From assembly GCA_964344215.1 (NCBI GenBank), contig CAYFMP010000119.1, positions 1-7,876 of the forward strand: a stretch of 7,876 nucleotides of DNA. The letters are read 5' to 3'. Positions 1 to 5,728 of the stretch are shown in pieces. A model generated the notes under the pieces. It worked only from the letters and a program-made list of their open reading frames with translations. It made no database searches and was not told where the DNA came from. Position numbers and translations under genes: made by a program. Each line of letters starts with the position of its first letter. The first letter of the stretch is position 1. Source of the stretch: CAYFMP01 sp964344215 (GTDB lineage: Bacteria; Pseudomonadota; Alphaproteobacteria; Rhodospirillales; Casp-alpha2).

Positions 1-85
1 GATGCGGGGCCATCGGAAGCGGGCCGCGACGCCGTCCGGGGGGCCGGAGAACGCGTCTCAGCGATTCCATATCGACGTGAACCGT
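1..85. other. Left-edge region downstream of the reductase gene
   Basis: This short stretch follows the TAG stop (86-88) of the minus-strand reductase gene. On the minus strand an ATG at 70-68 opens a frame that stays open for 23 codons to the window edge (MESLRRVLRP...), so a next gene could begin here. There is no clear Shine-Dalgarno sequence before it and the residues match no family I recognise. No terminator hairpin with a U-run is visible, so transcription may continue leftward. The plus-strand frame across this region is antisense to the reductase and is not credible as a gene. Confidence 0.2.
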
Positions 86-1018
86 CTAGGCCCGCTCGTA
101 GGCCAGCGCCGCCGTCGCCAGATCCAGCAGCGCGCTGCCGGCCGACTTGAAGAGCGTGATCTCCTGCGCCCCACCGCGCCCCTCGATGCGGCCGCCGGCC
201 AGGTCGAACAGGTCGCCGACGATGTCGCCCTTGGAGATCACGCCGCGCCCCAAGGGATCGCAGATGTCGCCGGCCTTGTCGACGGCTTCCGAGGTATCGA
301 CGTAGAGGCGAGCGCGTTTCACGCAGGCATCGTCGGATTCGCGCATGTCCGGCGTGAAGGCGCCGACCAGGTCGAGGTGCTGGCCGTCCGCCAATAGCTC
401 GCCCCTGATCAGCGGCTCGGTGGCCAGCGTCGCGCACGAGATGACGTCGGCGTCGGGTATGGCCTGGTCGAGGTCGTCGACGACGCGCACCTCGAGGTCG
501 GTGCGCTCGAGGCGGGCCTCGACGAGGGCGGCGTTCTCCGGGTGGCGCCCCCACACGGCGACTTCTTTGATCGGGCGGACGGCGGCGTGGGCGTCGATCA
601 GGTGCGGCGCCATCACGCCGGTGCCGACCATCAAGAGCTTCGTCGCGTCGGCCCTGGACAGGTACCGCGAGGCCAGCGCCGAGGCGGCCGCCGTCTTGCG
701 GGCCGTCAGCTTGTTGCCGTCGAGGAGCGCCAGCGCCTCGCCGGTTTCGCGGCTGAACAGCTGATAGGTGGCCTGCACCGCCGGCAGGCCGCGGCCGGCG
801 TTGTCGGGGGCGACGTTGACCAATTTCACTCCAATGTAGTCGCGCCCGTCCCAGGCCGGCATCAAGAGCTGGGTGATGTCGGCGCCGTCCTCGACCGGAA
901 TCGTCAGGTGCAAGCGCGGCGGCACCGTGATATCGGCACGAAACGCCTCGTCGAGGGCGTCGACCAGGGACCGATAGTCGAGCACCCGGTCGAGACCGGC
1001 GGCATCCAGGGTGCGCAT
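86..1018 (-). CDS. Ornithine cyclodeaminase/mu-crystallin family protein, probable ketimine (Pyr2C/Pip2C) reductase
   Basis: The 310-residue product belongs to the NAD(P)-dependent ornithine cyclodeaminase/mu-crystallin family. Visible landmarks are the substrate-site Lys in GVKLVNVAPDN (K65), the conserved Arg in LTARKTAAAS (R107), the Rossmann motif VGTGVMAPHL (131-140), the Asp in VGAFTPDMRE (D224, at the position of the catalytic Asp of ornithine cyclodeaminase), and the family C-terminal stretch KSAGSALLDLA (291-301). The N-terminal VPPRLHLTIP and LLMPAW segments resemble the LhpI-type delta1-pyrroline-2-carboxylate/delta1-piperideine-2-carboxylate reductases more than true cyclodeaminases. 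That specificity is inference; alanine dehydrogenase-like activity is also possible. The ATG at 1018 is chosen because family homology begins there. The same frame is open up to 1213, but that part is Arg/Gly-rich shadow over the preceding gene. The start lies 5 nt after the lapA-domain stop, with a weak GAGG formed by the end of that gene, so the two are probably co-transcribed and translationally coupled. Confidence 0.85.
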   Translation of the reverse strand: MRTLDAAGLDRVLDYRSLVDALDEAFRADITVPPRLHLTIPVEDGADITQLLMPAWDGRDYIGVKLVNVAPDNAGRGLPAVQATYQLFSRETGEALALLDGNKLTARKTAAASALASRYLSRADATKLLMVGTGVMAPHLIDAHAAVRPIKEVAVWGRHPENAALVEARLERTDLEVRVVDDLDQAIPDADVISCATLATEPLIRGELLADGQHLDLVGAFTPDMRESDDACVKRARLYVDTSEAVDKAGDICDPLGRGVISKGDIVGDLFDLAGGRIEGRGGAQEITLFKSAGSALLDLATAALAYERA

Positions 1019-1023
1019 GGGCC

Positions 1024-1380
1024 TCAGGCCGCGTCGCGGGGAACCGGCAGGCCCGAAGCCGGACCGGGATCGGCCTCGGTTTCCGTTTCCAGGGCGTCGA
1101 GCTGTTGGCGGAGACGCTTGGTTTCGCGTTCGGCGGCCTCGGCCCGGCGCCCCTGTTCGCGGGCCCGGCGCCGTGATTTGCCGGCCGACAGCCAGGCCGC
1201 CGCCCCGCCCCACAGGACGCCGACCACCAGACTGGCCAGAATCACGGCAAACACCGGAATCTCGATGGAATAGGGAAACGGCCAGCCATCCAGGGTGACG
1301 GGAGTGCGGTTGGAGACCGAAAAGACGACCACAATCACGGCGACGGGGACAAGAACGATCCAGGACAGCAGCTTCGACAC
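1024..1380 (-). CDS. lapA: LapA-domain (DUF1049) inner-membrane protein
   Basis: This is a small membrane protein of 118 residues. It has two hydrophobic segments (about 4-21 and 41-63) flanking the family signature SNRTPVTLDGWPF (from residue 23). A basic, probably coiled-coil cytoplasmic tail (about 68-100, SRRRAREQGRR then ERETKRLRQQL) follows, with a Pro/Ala-rich end. In E. coli, LapA works with LapB in controlling lipopolysaccharide assembly; in Alphaproteobacteria the role of this homologue is less certain. I place the start at GTG 1380, where the protein reads VSKLLSWIVL like other members. The frame extends to a TTG at 1401, but that TTG overlaps the only good Shine-Dalgarno run (GGGAGGG, 1399-1393), which argues against it. 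It lies between ihfB and the reductase gene, in the same order as ihfB-lapA in E. coli. Confidence 0.82.
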   Translation of the reverse strand: MSKLLSWIVLVPVAVIVVVFSVSNRTPVTLDGWPFPYSIEIPVFAVILASLVVGVLWGGAAAWLSAGKSRRRAREQGRRAEAAERETKRLRQQLDALETETEADPGPASGLPVPRDAA

Positions 1381-1392
1381 GTCTTTTGAATT

Positions 1393-1399
1393 CCCTCCC
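1393..1399 (-). promoter_or_regulatory. Shine-Dalgarno sequence deciding the lapA start
   Basis: The minus strand reads GGGAGGG here, 12 nt before GTG 1380. The spacing is a little long. The alternative upstream TTG (1401-1399) overlaps this purine run, so it cannot use it, which favours the GTG start. Confidence 0.5.
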
Positions 1400-1435
1400 A
1401 ACCCGGCGCCGCGGTCCCGCCGTCTCGGGAACGCC

Positions 1436-1720
1436 TCAATCCTTGGAGTTCAGCCGTTCACGCAGTTGTTTGCCGGTCTTGAAATAGGGGATGAACTTCT
1501 CGGAGACCTGGACCGCTTCGCCGGTCCGGGGGTTGCGGCCGATGCGGGCGCCGCGCGCTTTTACGGAAAACGCGCCGAAGCCTCTGAGCTCGACGCGGTC
1601 GCCTCGGGACAGGGCGGCGGTGATTTCCTCGAAGATCGTCGTCACGATGCGCTCGACATCGCGCTGGTACAGATGCGGATTGGCCGCAGCGAGACGCGCA
1701 ATCAACTCGGATTTCGTCAT
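1436..1720 (-). CDS. ihfB: Integration host factor subunit beta
   Basis: The 94-residue product is a DNA-bending protein of the HU/IHF family. It would pair with IHF-alpha (not in this window) to bend DNA at specific sites for recombination, replication initiation and sigma-54 promoters. The N-terminal helices begin MTKSELIARLAAANPHL. The beta-arm carries RIGRNPRTGEAVQV, with the DNA-intercalating proline at position 64, the position known for IHF-beta. The C-terminus KFIPYFKTGKQLRERLN is also typical of the beta subunit rather than HU or IHF-alpha. The length is standard. The ATG at 1720 is preceded by AAGGGGG at good spacing. It lies 32 nt after sppA and follows rpsA in the conserved rpsA-ihfB order. 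Confidence 0.96.
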   Translation of the reverse strand: MTKSELIARLAAANPHLYQRDVERIVTTIFEEITAALSRGDRVELRGFGAFSVKARGARIGRNPRTGEAVQVSEKFIPYFKTGKQLRERLNSKD

Positions 1721-1752
1721 GCCTCTATCCCCCTTGGGTGCTCCAGGCCCCT

Positions 1753-2676
1753 TCAGTAGAGGTTAGGGTGCCAAAGAGAGATGACCCCGTCAAGTCTAAG
1801 TCGTTCAGAAAACAGAGTTTTTCCGACCACACCCCGGACCGTTCCTTCGAGGAACTGGCGCCATGGTTCATCCTCGCGCTCGATCTCGACGTCGTTGACC
1901 GGCAATTCGGTGTCGATCTGGCGGGTTTCGGCCAGCCACGCCAGCGCTTCCTTCTCGGCACCCAGGCTGTCGACGAGTCCGTTCTCCTTGGCCTGGCGGC
2001 CGCTGAAGACGCGGCCGTCGGCCAGTTCGAGGACCCGGCTGCGGTCCATTTTGCGGCGCTCGGCGACGATATCGACGAACATATCGAAATAGTCCCCGAC
2101 CACCGCCCGCGTCGCCTTGCGGGCCTCCGGCGAGAACGGCTCCAAGGGATTGGGTTGCGCCTTCATAGGCCCGCTTTTGACGGTTTCCGGCTTGATGCCG
2201 ATCTTCTCGAGCAATTCGGTGACATCGGCGGTCTGCAGAATGACGCCGATCGAGCCGGTCAGCGTGCCTGAGCGGGCGACGATATGGTCGGACCCCAGCG
2301 CCGACATGTATCCGGCCGAAGTGGCGGTCCCTCCCATGACGGCGACCACCGGCTTCCTGCCGCCGACGGCGCGCAGTCCTTCGTAGAGGTCCTCGCCGCC
2401 GACATAGGTGCCGCCGGGGCTGTCGATGGCGACGATCAGCGCCTTGACCCGGTCGTTCTCGGCGATCGCTTTGAGGGTCTTATCGCGGTCGCGGTCGCCG
2501 AGAATCAGCCCGTCAACGTTGAGCCTGGCAATATGATCGCGGTGCCGGGCCAGGTCGAAGCGGCCGACGGCGGCGATCACGGCGGCGGCGGCGGCAATGA
2601 TGCCGATGATCCGCCACAGCGTCAGACGCCGTTTGAGGCGCCGCCTGTCGAGAATTTCGTCCGTATCAACCGACAT
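1753..2676 (-). CDS. sppA: Signal peptide peptidase SppA, short (36K) type
   Basis: The 307-residue product is an inner-membrane serine protease that cleaves leftover signal peptides. A basic N-terminus (RRRLKRR, 11-17) precedes one membrane anchor (about 20-38), followed by a single ClpP/crotonase-like S49 peptidase domain. The catalytic Ser is S120 in TATSAGYMSAL and the general-base Lys is K172 in VKSGPMKAQPNP. The 52-residue spacing equals that known for B. subtilis SppA (S147/K199). DSPGG (85-89) and the GTLTGSIGV stretch (137-145) are also conserved. It is the half-size form, not the double-domain 67K E. coli form, so it should assemble as an oligomer. The ATG at 2676 has only a weak GGGAAT-type ribosome site. 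It lies 56 nt after rpsA, between rpsA and ihfB, which are adjacent in E. coli. Confidence 0.93.
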   Translation of the reverse strand: MSVDTDEILDRRRLKRRLTLWRIIGIIAAAAAVIAAVGRFDLARHRDHIARLNVDGLILGDRDRDKTLKAIAENDRVKALIVAIDSPGGTYVGGEDLYEGLRAVGGRKPVVAVMGGTATSAGYMSALGSDHIVARSGTLTGSIGVILQTADVTELLEKIGIKPETVKSGPMKAQPNPLEPFSPEARKATRAVVGDYFDMFVDIVAERRKMDRSRVLELADGRVFSGRQAKENGLVDSLGAEKEALAWLAETRQIDTELPVNDVEIEREDEPWRQFLEGTVRGVVGKTLFSERLRLDGVISLWHPNLY

Positions 2677-2732
2677 CCCATTCCCGCCGCAGGGCGCCGG
2701 CCCGCGATTGAACCGGCGCGTGGTTTCTCAAC

Positions 2733-4808
2733 CTATTTTTCGGCCGCTTCGTCGGCCTTGGCCTTCTTGGCGGCCGGTTTCTTGGCGGCCGGCTTCTTGA
2801 CCGGCTTCTCTTCGGCCGCTTCGTCGGCCTTGGCTTTCTTGGGCGTCGCTTTCTTCTTGGCGGCCGGTTTCTTGGCCGGCTTCTCTTCGGCCGCTTCGTC
2901 GGCCGCCTTCTTGGGCGCAGCCTTCTTGGCGGGCTTCTTGGCCGTCTTTTCCGCCGCCTCGGACTCTTCCTTGTCCTTTTCGGCCGCCTTCTTGGCGGGC
3001 TTCTTGGCCGGCTTGTCGTCGGCCTTGCCCTCGTCGGCGTCGGTCTTCTTGGCAACCTTCTTCTTGGTCTCGGCCTTTTCCTCCGCTTCCCTCTTTTCCT
3101 GGATGGCGGCGCCGAGGATATCGCCCAGAGAGGCGCCGGAATCGGACGACCCGTATTCGGCCATTGCCTTCTTCTCTTCCTCGACCTCGCGGGCTTTGAT
3201 GGAAAGGGTCAGCTTGCGGCCCGATTTGTCGATCTGCGTCACCTTGGCGTCGACCTTTTCGCCGGAGGCGAAGCGGTCGGGACGCTGCTCGGAGCGGTCG
3301 CGGCTCAGTTCCGACTTGCGGATGAAGCCGGGAACGCCGTCGTTGACCAGCACTTCGATACCGTTGTCGACCACTTGAGTAATGGTGCAGGTGACGATGG
3401 AGCCCTTCTTGATGCCGACCAGGCCGGCCTCCACCGGGTCATCGGAGAGCTGCTTGACGCCGAGGCTGATGCGTTCCTTGTCGACGTCGACGTCGAGCAC
3501 CTTGGCCTGGACGATGTCGCCCTTCTTGTAGCCGGCCAGCGCCTCTTCTCCGGACTTGTCCCAGGCCAGGTCGGAAAGGTGCGCCATGCCGTCGATGTCG
3601 CCGTCGAGGCCGATGAACAGGCCGAACTCGGTAATGTTCTTGACCTCGCCCTCGACCACCGAATCGACCGGGAACTTGGCGACGAAATCCTGCCAGGGGT
3701 TCTCCAGGCACTGCTTGAGGCCCAGCGAAATACGCCGTTTCTCCGGATCGGCGTCCAACACCATGACCTCGACCTCCTGGCTGGTCGAAACGATCTTGCC
3801 GGGGTGGACGTTCTTCTTGGTCCAGCTCATTTCGGAAACGTGGACGAGGCCCTCGACGCCCGGCTCCAGTTCGACGAAGGCGCCGTAATCGGTGATATTG
3901 GTGACCCGGCCCGTAAACTTGGCGCCGGACGGGTATTTGGTGGCGACGCCCTCCCAGGGATCGGCCTCGAGCTGCTTGATGCCCAAGGAGATGCGTTGGG
4001 TCTCGGCGTTGAAGCGGATGACCTGAACCTTGACCGTCTCGCCGATCTGCAGGGCTTCGGACGGGTGGTTGATGCGCCGCCAGGCGATGTCGGTAACGTG
4101 CAACAGGCCGTCGACGCCGCCCAGATCGACGAAAGCGCCGTAATCGGTGATGTTCTTGACGATGCCTTCGAGCACCTGGCCCTCGCTCAACTGCGAAATC
4201 AACTCGGCGCGGGCCTCGGTGCGGCTTTCTTCGAGGACGGCGCGGCGCGAAACGACGATGTTGTTGCGCTGCTGGTCCATTTTCAGGATCTGGAACGGTT
4301 GCGGGACGCCCATCAAGGGTCCGATATCGCGGACCGGGCGGATATCGACCTGGCTGCCGGGCAGGAATGCGACGGCGCCGGACAGATCGACGATGAAACC
4401 GCCTTTGACGCGGCCGAAGATGACGCCGTTGACCCGCTCGCCGGCGTTGAAGGCGGTCTCGAGTTCCGACCAGGCCTCCTCGCGGCGCGCCTTTTCGCGG
4501 CTCAGGCGAACGACGCCTTCGCGGTCCTCGAAGCGCTCCACGAACACGTCGACCTGGTCGCCGATGTTGAGATCCGGTCCCGGGTCCTGTCCGGCGATGC
4601 CGAACTCCTTCAGCGGAATCCGCCCTTCCGATTTCAGGCCGACGTCGACCAAAACGGCGTCGGCGTCGACGGCGATGACGGTGCCCTTGACGACTCGGCC
4701 TTCGAAGCGGCCGTCGGGGCCAAGCGATTCATTCAGGAGATCGGTGAAGTTTTCGGTAATTTCGGGGGCCGCCTCTTGGGCGGCGGCAGTCTGTTTTGCA
4801 GGAGCCAT
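2733..4808 (-). CDS. rpsA: 30S ribosomal protein S1 with extended Lys/Ala/Pro-rich repeat tail
   Basis: This is ribosomal protein S1, which docks mRNA on the 30S subunit for initiation. The 691-residue product has six S1/OB-fold RNA-binding domains at about 36-104, 122-188, 209-278, 294-365, 381-452 and 466-538. Repeats 3 to 5 carry the clear signatures NITDYGAFVDL, NITDYGAFVEL and NITEFGLFIGL. The N-terminus ENFTDLLNESL is the S2-binding segment type. The usual alphaproteobacterial C-terminal block YGSSDSGASLGDILGAA sits at 552-568, where most homologues nearly end (roughly 560-570 residues from memory). Here a further tail, residues 571-691, carries 40 Lys and 27 Asp/Glu, with repeated KKPAKK, KKPAAKK and ADEAAEE motifs. 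The frame is intact through the tail to a TAG stop. The ATG at 4808 is preceded by AGGA at short spacing. Expression is probably controlled in the 265-nt upstream gap. The core assignment is certain; the function of the tail is unknown. Confidence 0.97.
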   Translation of the reverse strand: MAPAKQTAAAQEAAPEITENFTDLLNESLGPDGRFEGRVVKGTVIAVDADAVLVDVGLKSEGRIPLKEFGIAGQDPGPDLNIGDQVDVFVERFEDREGVVRLSREKARREEAWSELETAFNAGERVNGVIFGRVKGGFIVDLSGAVAFLPGSQVDIRPVRDIGPLMGVPQPFQILKMDQQRNNIVVSRRAVLEESRTEARAELISQLSEGQVLEGIVKNITDYGAFVDLGGVDGLLHVTDIAWRRINHPSEALQIGETVKVQVIRFNAETQRISLGIKQLEADPWEGVATKYPSGAKFTGRVTNITDYGAFVELEPGVEGLVHVSEMSWTKKNVHPGKIVSTSQEVEVMVLDADPEKRRISLGLKQCLENPWQDFVAKFPVDSVVEGEVKNITEFGLFIGLDGDIDGMAHLSDLAWDKSGEEALAGYKKGDIVQAKVLDVDVDKERISLGVKQLSDDPVEAGLVGIKKGSIVTCTITQVVDNGIEVLVNDGVPGFIRKSELSRDRSEQRPDRFASGEKVDAKVTQIDKSGRKLTLSIKAREVEEEKKAMAEYGSSDSGASLGDILGAAIQEKREAEEKAETKKKVAKKTDADEGKADDKPAKKPAKKAAEKDKEESEAAEKTAKKPAKKAAPKKAADEAAEEKPAKKPAAKKKATPKKAKADEAAEEKPVKKPAAKKPAAKKAKADEAAEK
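2739..2904. repeat. Imperfect 72-75 bp tandem repeat inside the 3' end of rpsA
   Basis: A 19-nt core (ttcggccgcttcgtcggcc on the plus strand) occurs identically at 2739-2757, 2811-2829 and 2886-2904, with periods of 72 and 75 bp. The first two copies match over 31 of 32 nt (2739-2770 and 2811-2842). The periods are whole codons, 24 and 25 residues, and encode ADEAAEE/K followed by Lys-Pro-Ala stretches of S1. A related 23-nt segment recurs at 2764-2786 and 2854-2876. More diverged, shorter Lys/Ala-rich repetition continues to about 3060. Confidence 0.85.
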
Positions 4809-4922
4809 CGGTCCTTGGTTTCCTCGGTCTTCGTGTCCCGGCCAACCGGTTGTTTCCGGTGGTCTGGTGGGTGGTCCAAATCCGCCTGTCCGAACCCGGT
4901 TTCGAGGCCCGGCGCGGGGTTC

Positions 4923-4949
4923 AAAAAAAATCGAACGGGTTGTCGTTCG
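4923..4949 (-). terminator. Candidate Rho-independent terminator or attenuator between cmk and rpsA
   Basis: On the minus strand the sequence reads CGAACG, a 6-nt loop ACAACC, CGTTCG, then A and eight T. The stem is perfect but short (6 bp); the T-run is the longest in the window. It lies 124 nt after the cmk stop and 114 nt before the rpsA start. It could end the aroA-cmk transcript, or act as an attenuator if an rpsA promoter lies upstream of it. Confidence 0.55.
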
Positions 4950-5031
4950 GTCTTGCTGGTTCTCTAGAGTACGATCGCTTCAAATCGAAGGGATTTGAAA
5001 CGTCAATCGCCCTCTATTTCGCAGTTAGGGG

Positions 5032-5070
5032 CTTATTCACGTCCTGGATCGAACGATCCAGGACGATAAG
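5032..5070. repeat. Perfect inverted repeat just after cmk
   Basis: GTCCTGGATCG (5041-5051) and CGATCCAGGAC (5054-5064) are perfect complements separated by only two bases. The stem gains C5040-G5065 and then, across a 3-nt one-sided bulge (5037-5039), CTTAT (5032-5036) with ATAAG (5066-5070), giving 17 pairs in all. It starts 3 nt beyond the cmk stop. No T-run follows on either strand, so it is not a classical intrinsic terminator. A 3'-end stabilising hairpin, or a dyad operator for a DNA-binding protein, are both possible. Confidence 0.6.
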
Positions 5071-5073
5071 ACC

Positions 5074-5700
5074 CTAGGCCTCGATGAGTTCCAGAGCGCG
5101 GGCAAACACCTGATCAGCGTCGAGTCCGCTGGTATCGAGAAGGATTGCGTCTGCGGCCGGCTCCAGAGGAGACACGTCACGCGCCGAATCCCGGGCGTCC
5201 CGTTCCCTCATGTCCTCGAGAACGCGGGCATATATAGCGTCGAGCCCCCGATCCTGCAACTCTTTAAGGCGCCGCTCGGCGCGGACTTCGGGGGACGCCG
5301 TGACGAACAGTTTGACGTCGGCGTCGGGGCACACCACGGTGCCGATGTCGCGGCCGTCGAGTACAGCGCCGGCCGCCCCTGCGGGCGGTTGGCCGGCGAA
5401 CCTGCGCTGGAACTCCAGCAGCGCCGAACGCACGGCCGGAATGGCCGAAACCCGGGACGCCGCGTCGGCCGCCTGGTCCGAGCGCAGATCGCCGGCCTCG
5501 AGGTCGCCCGGCTCCAGGCGGCGCGCGGTGTCGGCCGCGGTTTCCGCGTCGTCCGGGTCGAGCCCGGCCCTGACCATGTTCATGCCGACGGCGCGGTAGA
5601 TCAGGCCGGTGTCCATCAGCGCCAATCCGAAATGCCGGGCCAGGCGCCGGGCCAGGGTCCCCTTGCCGGCCGCCGCCGGTCCGTCGATGGCGATGATCAT
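5074..5700 (-). CDS. cmk: Cytidylate kinase
   Basis: This cytosolic enzyme phosphorylates CMP and dCMP to the diphosphates with ATP, recycling pyrimidines from RNA and lipid turnover. The 208-residue product starts with the P-loop GPAAAGKGT (7-15, Lys13). It then has DTGLIYRAV (30-38) in the nucleotide-binding core, the NMP-binding segment ASRVSAIPAVR (81-91), DGRDIGTVV (115-123), and the Arg-rich lid RERDARDSARDVSPL (165-179). The length fits the family. The ATG at 5700 has an ideal AAGGAGG 8 nt upstream and lies 28 nt after the aroA stop, so the two genes are probably one transcript. The order aroA-cmk-rpsA is conserved widely in Proteobacteria. Confidence 0.96.
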   Translation of the reverse strand: MIIAIDGPAAAGKGTLARRLARHFGLALMDTGLIYRAVGMNMVRAGLDPDDAETAADTARRLEPGDLEAGDLRSDQAADAASRVSAIPAVRSALLEFQRRFAGQPPAGAAGAVLDGRDIGTVVCPDADVKLFVTASPEVRAERRLKELQDRGLDAIYARVLEDMRERDARDSARDVSPLEPAADAILLDTSGLDADQVFARALELIEA

Positions 5701-5708
5701 GGCCGTCG

Positions 5709-5715
5709 CCTCCTT
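5709..5715 (-). promoter_or_regulatory. Strong cmk ribosome binding site
   Basis: The minus strand reads AAGGAGG, 8 nt before the cmk ATG. Directly upstream, a 9-bp direct repeat (5716-5724 and 5725-5733, plus strand ctcctcatg) gives two more AGGAG cores, so three SD-like elements are stacked across the aroA stop. The AAGGAGG copy has the best spacing. Confidence 0.7.
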
Positions 5716-5728
5716 CTCCTCATGCTCC

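Larger units (their letters stand above)
4809..5073. other. 265-nt cmk-rpsA intergenic and rpsA leader region
   Basis: This is the only large gap in the minus-strand cluster. Read toward rpsA it holds, in order, a long inverted repeat just after the cmk stop (5032-5070), a smaller one (4979-4999: an 8-bp TTCAAATC/GATTTGAA stem with a 5-nt loop), a hairpin with a U8 run (4923-4949), and then 114 nt to the rpsA ATG. In the last part GAACCC and GGGTTC could pair, as could ACCGG and CCGGT. A TTGACG lies at 5006-5001 on the minus strand but has no acceptable -10 element at 16-18 nt, so I do not call a promoter. One is expected here, because rpsA lies beyond the terminator-like hairpin. Confidence 0.6.

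Noticed and set aside
1019..1213. 65-residue N-terminal extension of the reductase
   Set aside because: It overlaps the lapA-domain coding region in another frame and is Gly/Arg/Pro-rich without homology; family length fits the ATG at 1018.
542..1273. 243-residue plus-strand open frame opposite the reductase and lapA genes
   Set aside because: It is antisense to two genes with clear homology, low in complexity, and has no ribosome site.
2736..3098. Frameshift or fusion explaining the S1 tail
   Set aside because: The frame is continuous, the lysine-rich repeats are periodic in codon multiples, and the other frames through this stretch give no recognisable domain.
3375..4967. 530-residue plus-strand open frame opposite rpsA
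   Set aside because: It is fully antisense to an unmistakable rpsA, lacks a family signature, and its residue pattern mirrors S1 codons (repeated Asp/Gly/Leu). Long antisense frames are expected in GC-rich genes.
5001..5006. TTGACG as -35 element of an rpsA promoter (minus strand)
   Set aside because: No acceptable -10 hexamer lies 16-18 nt downstream; the nearest TACTCT is 29 nt away.
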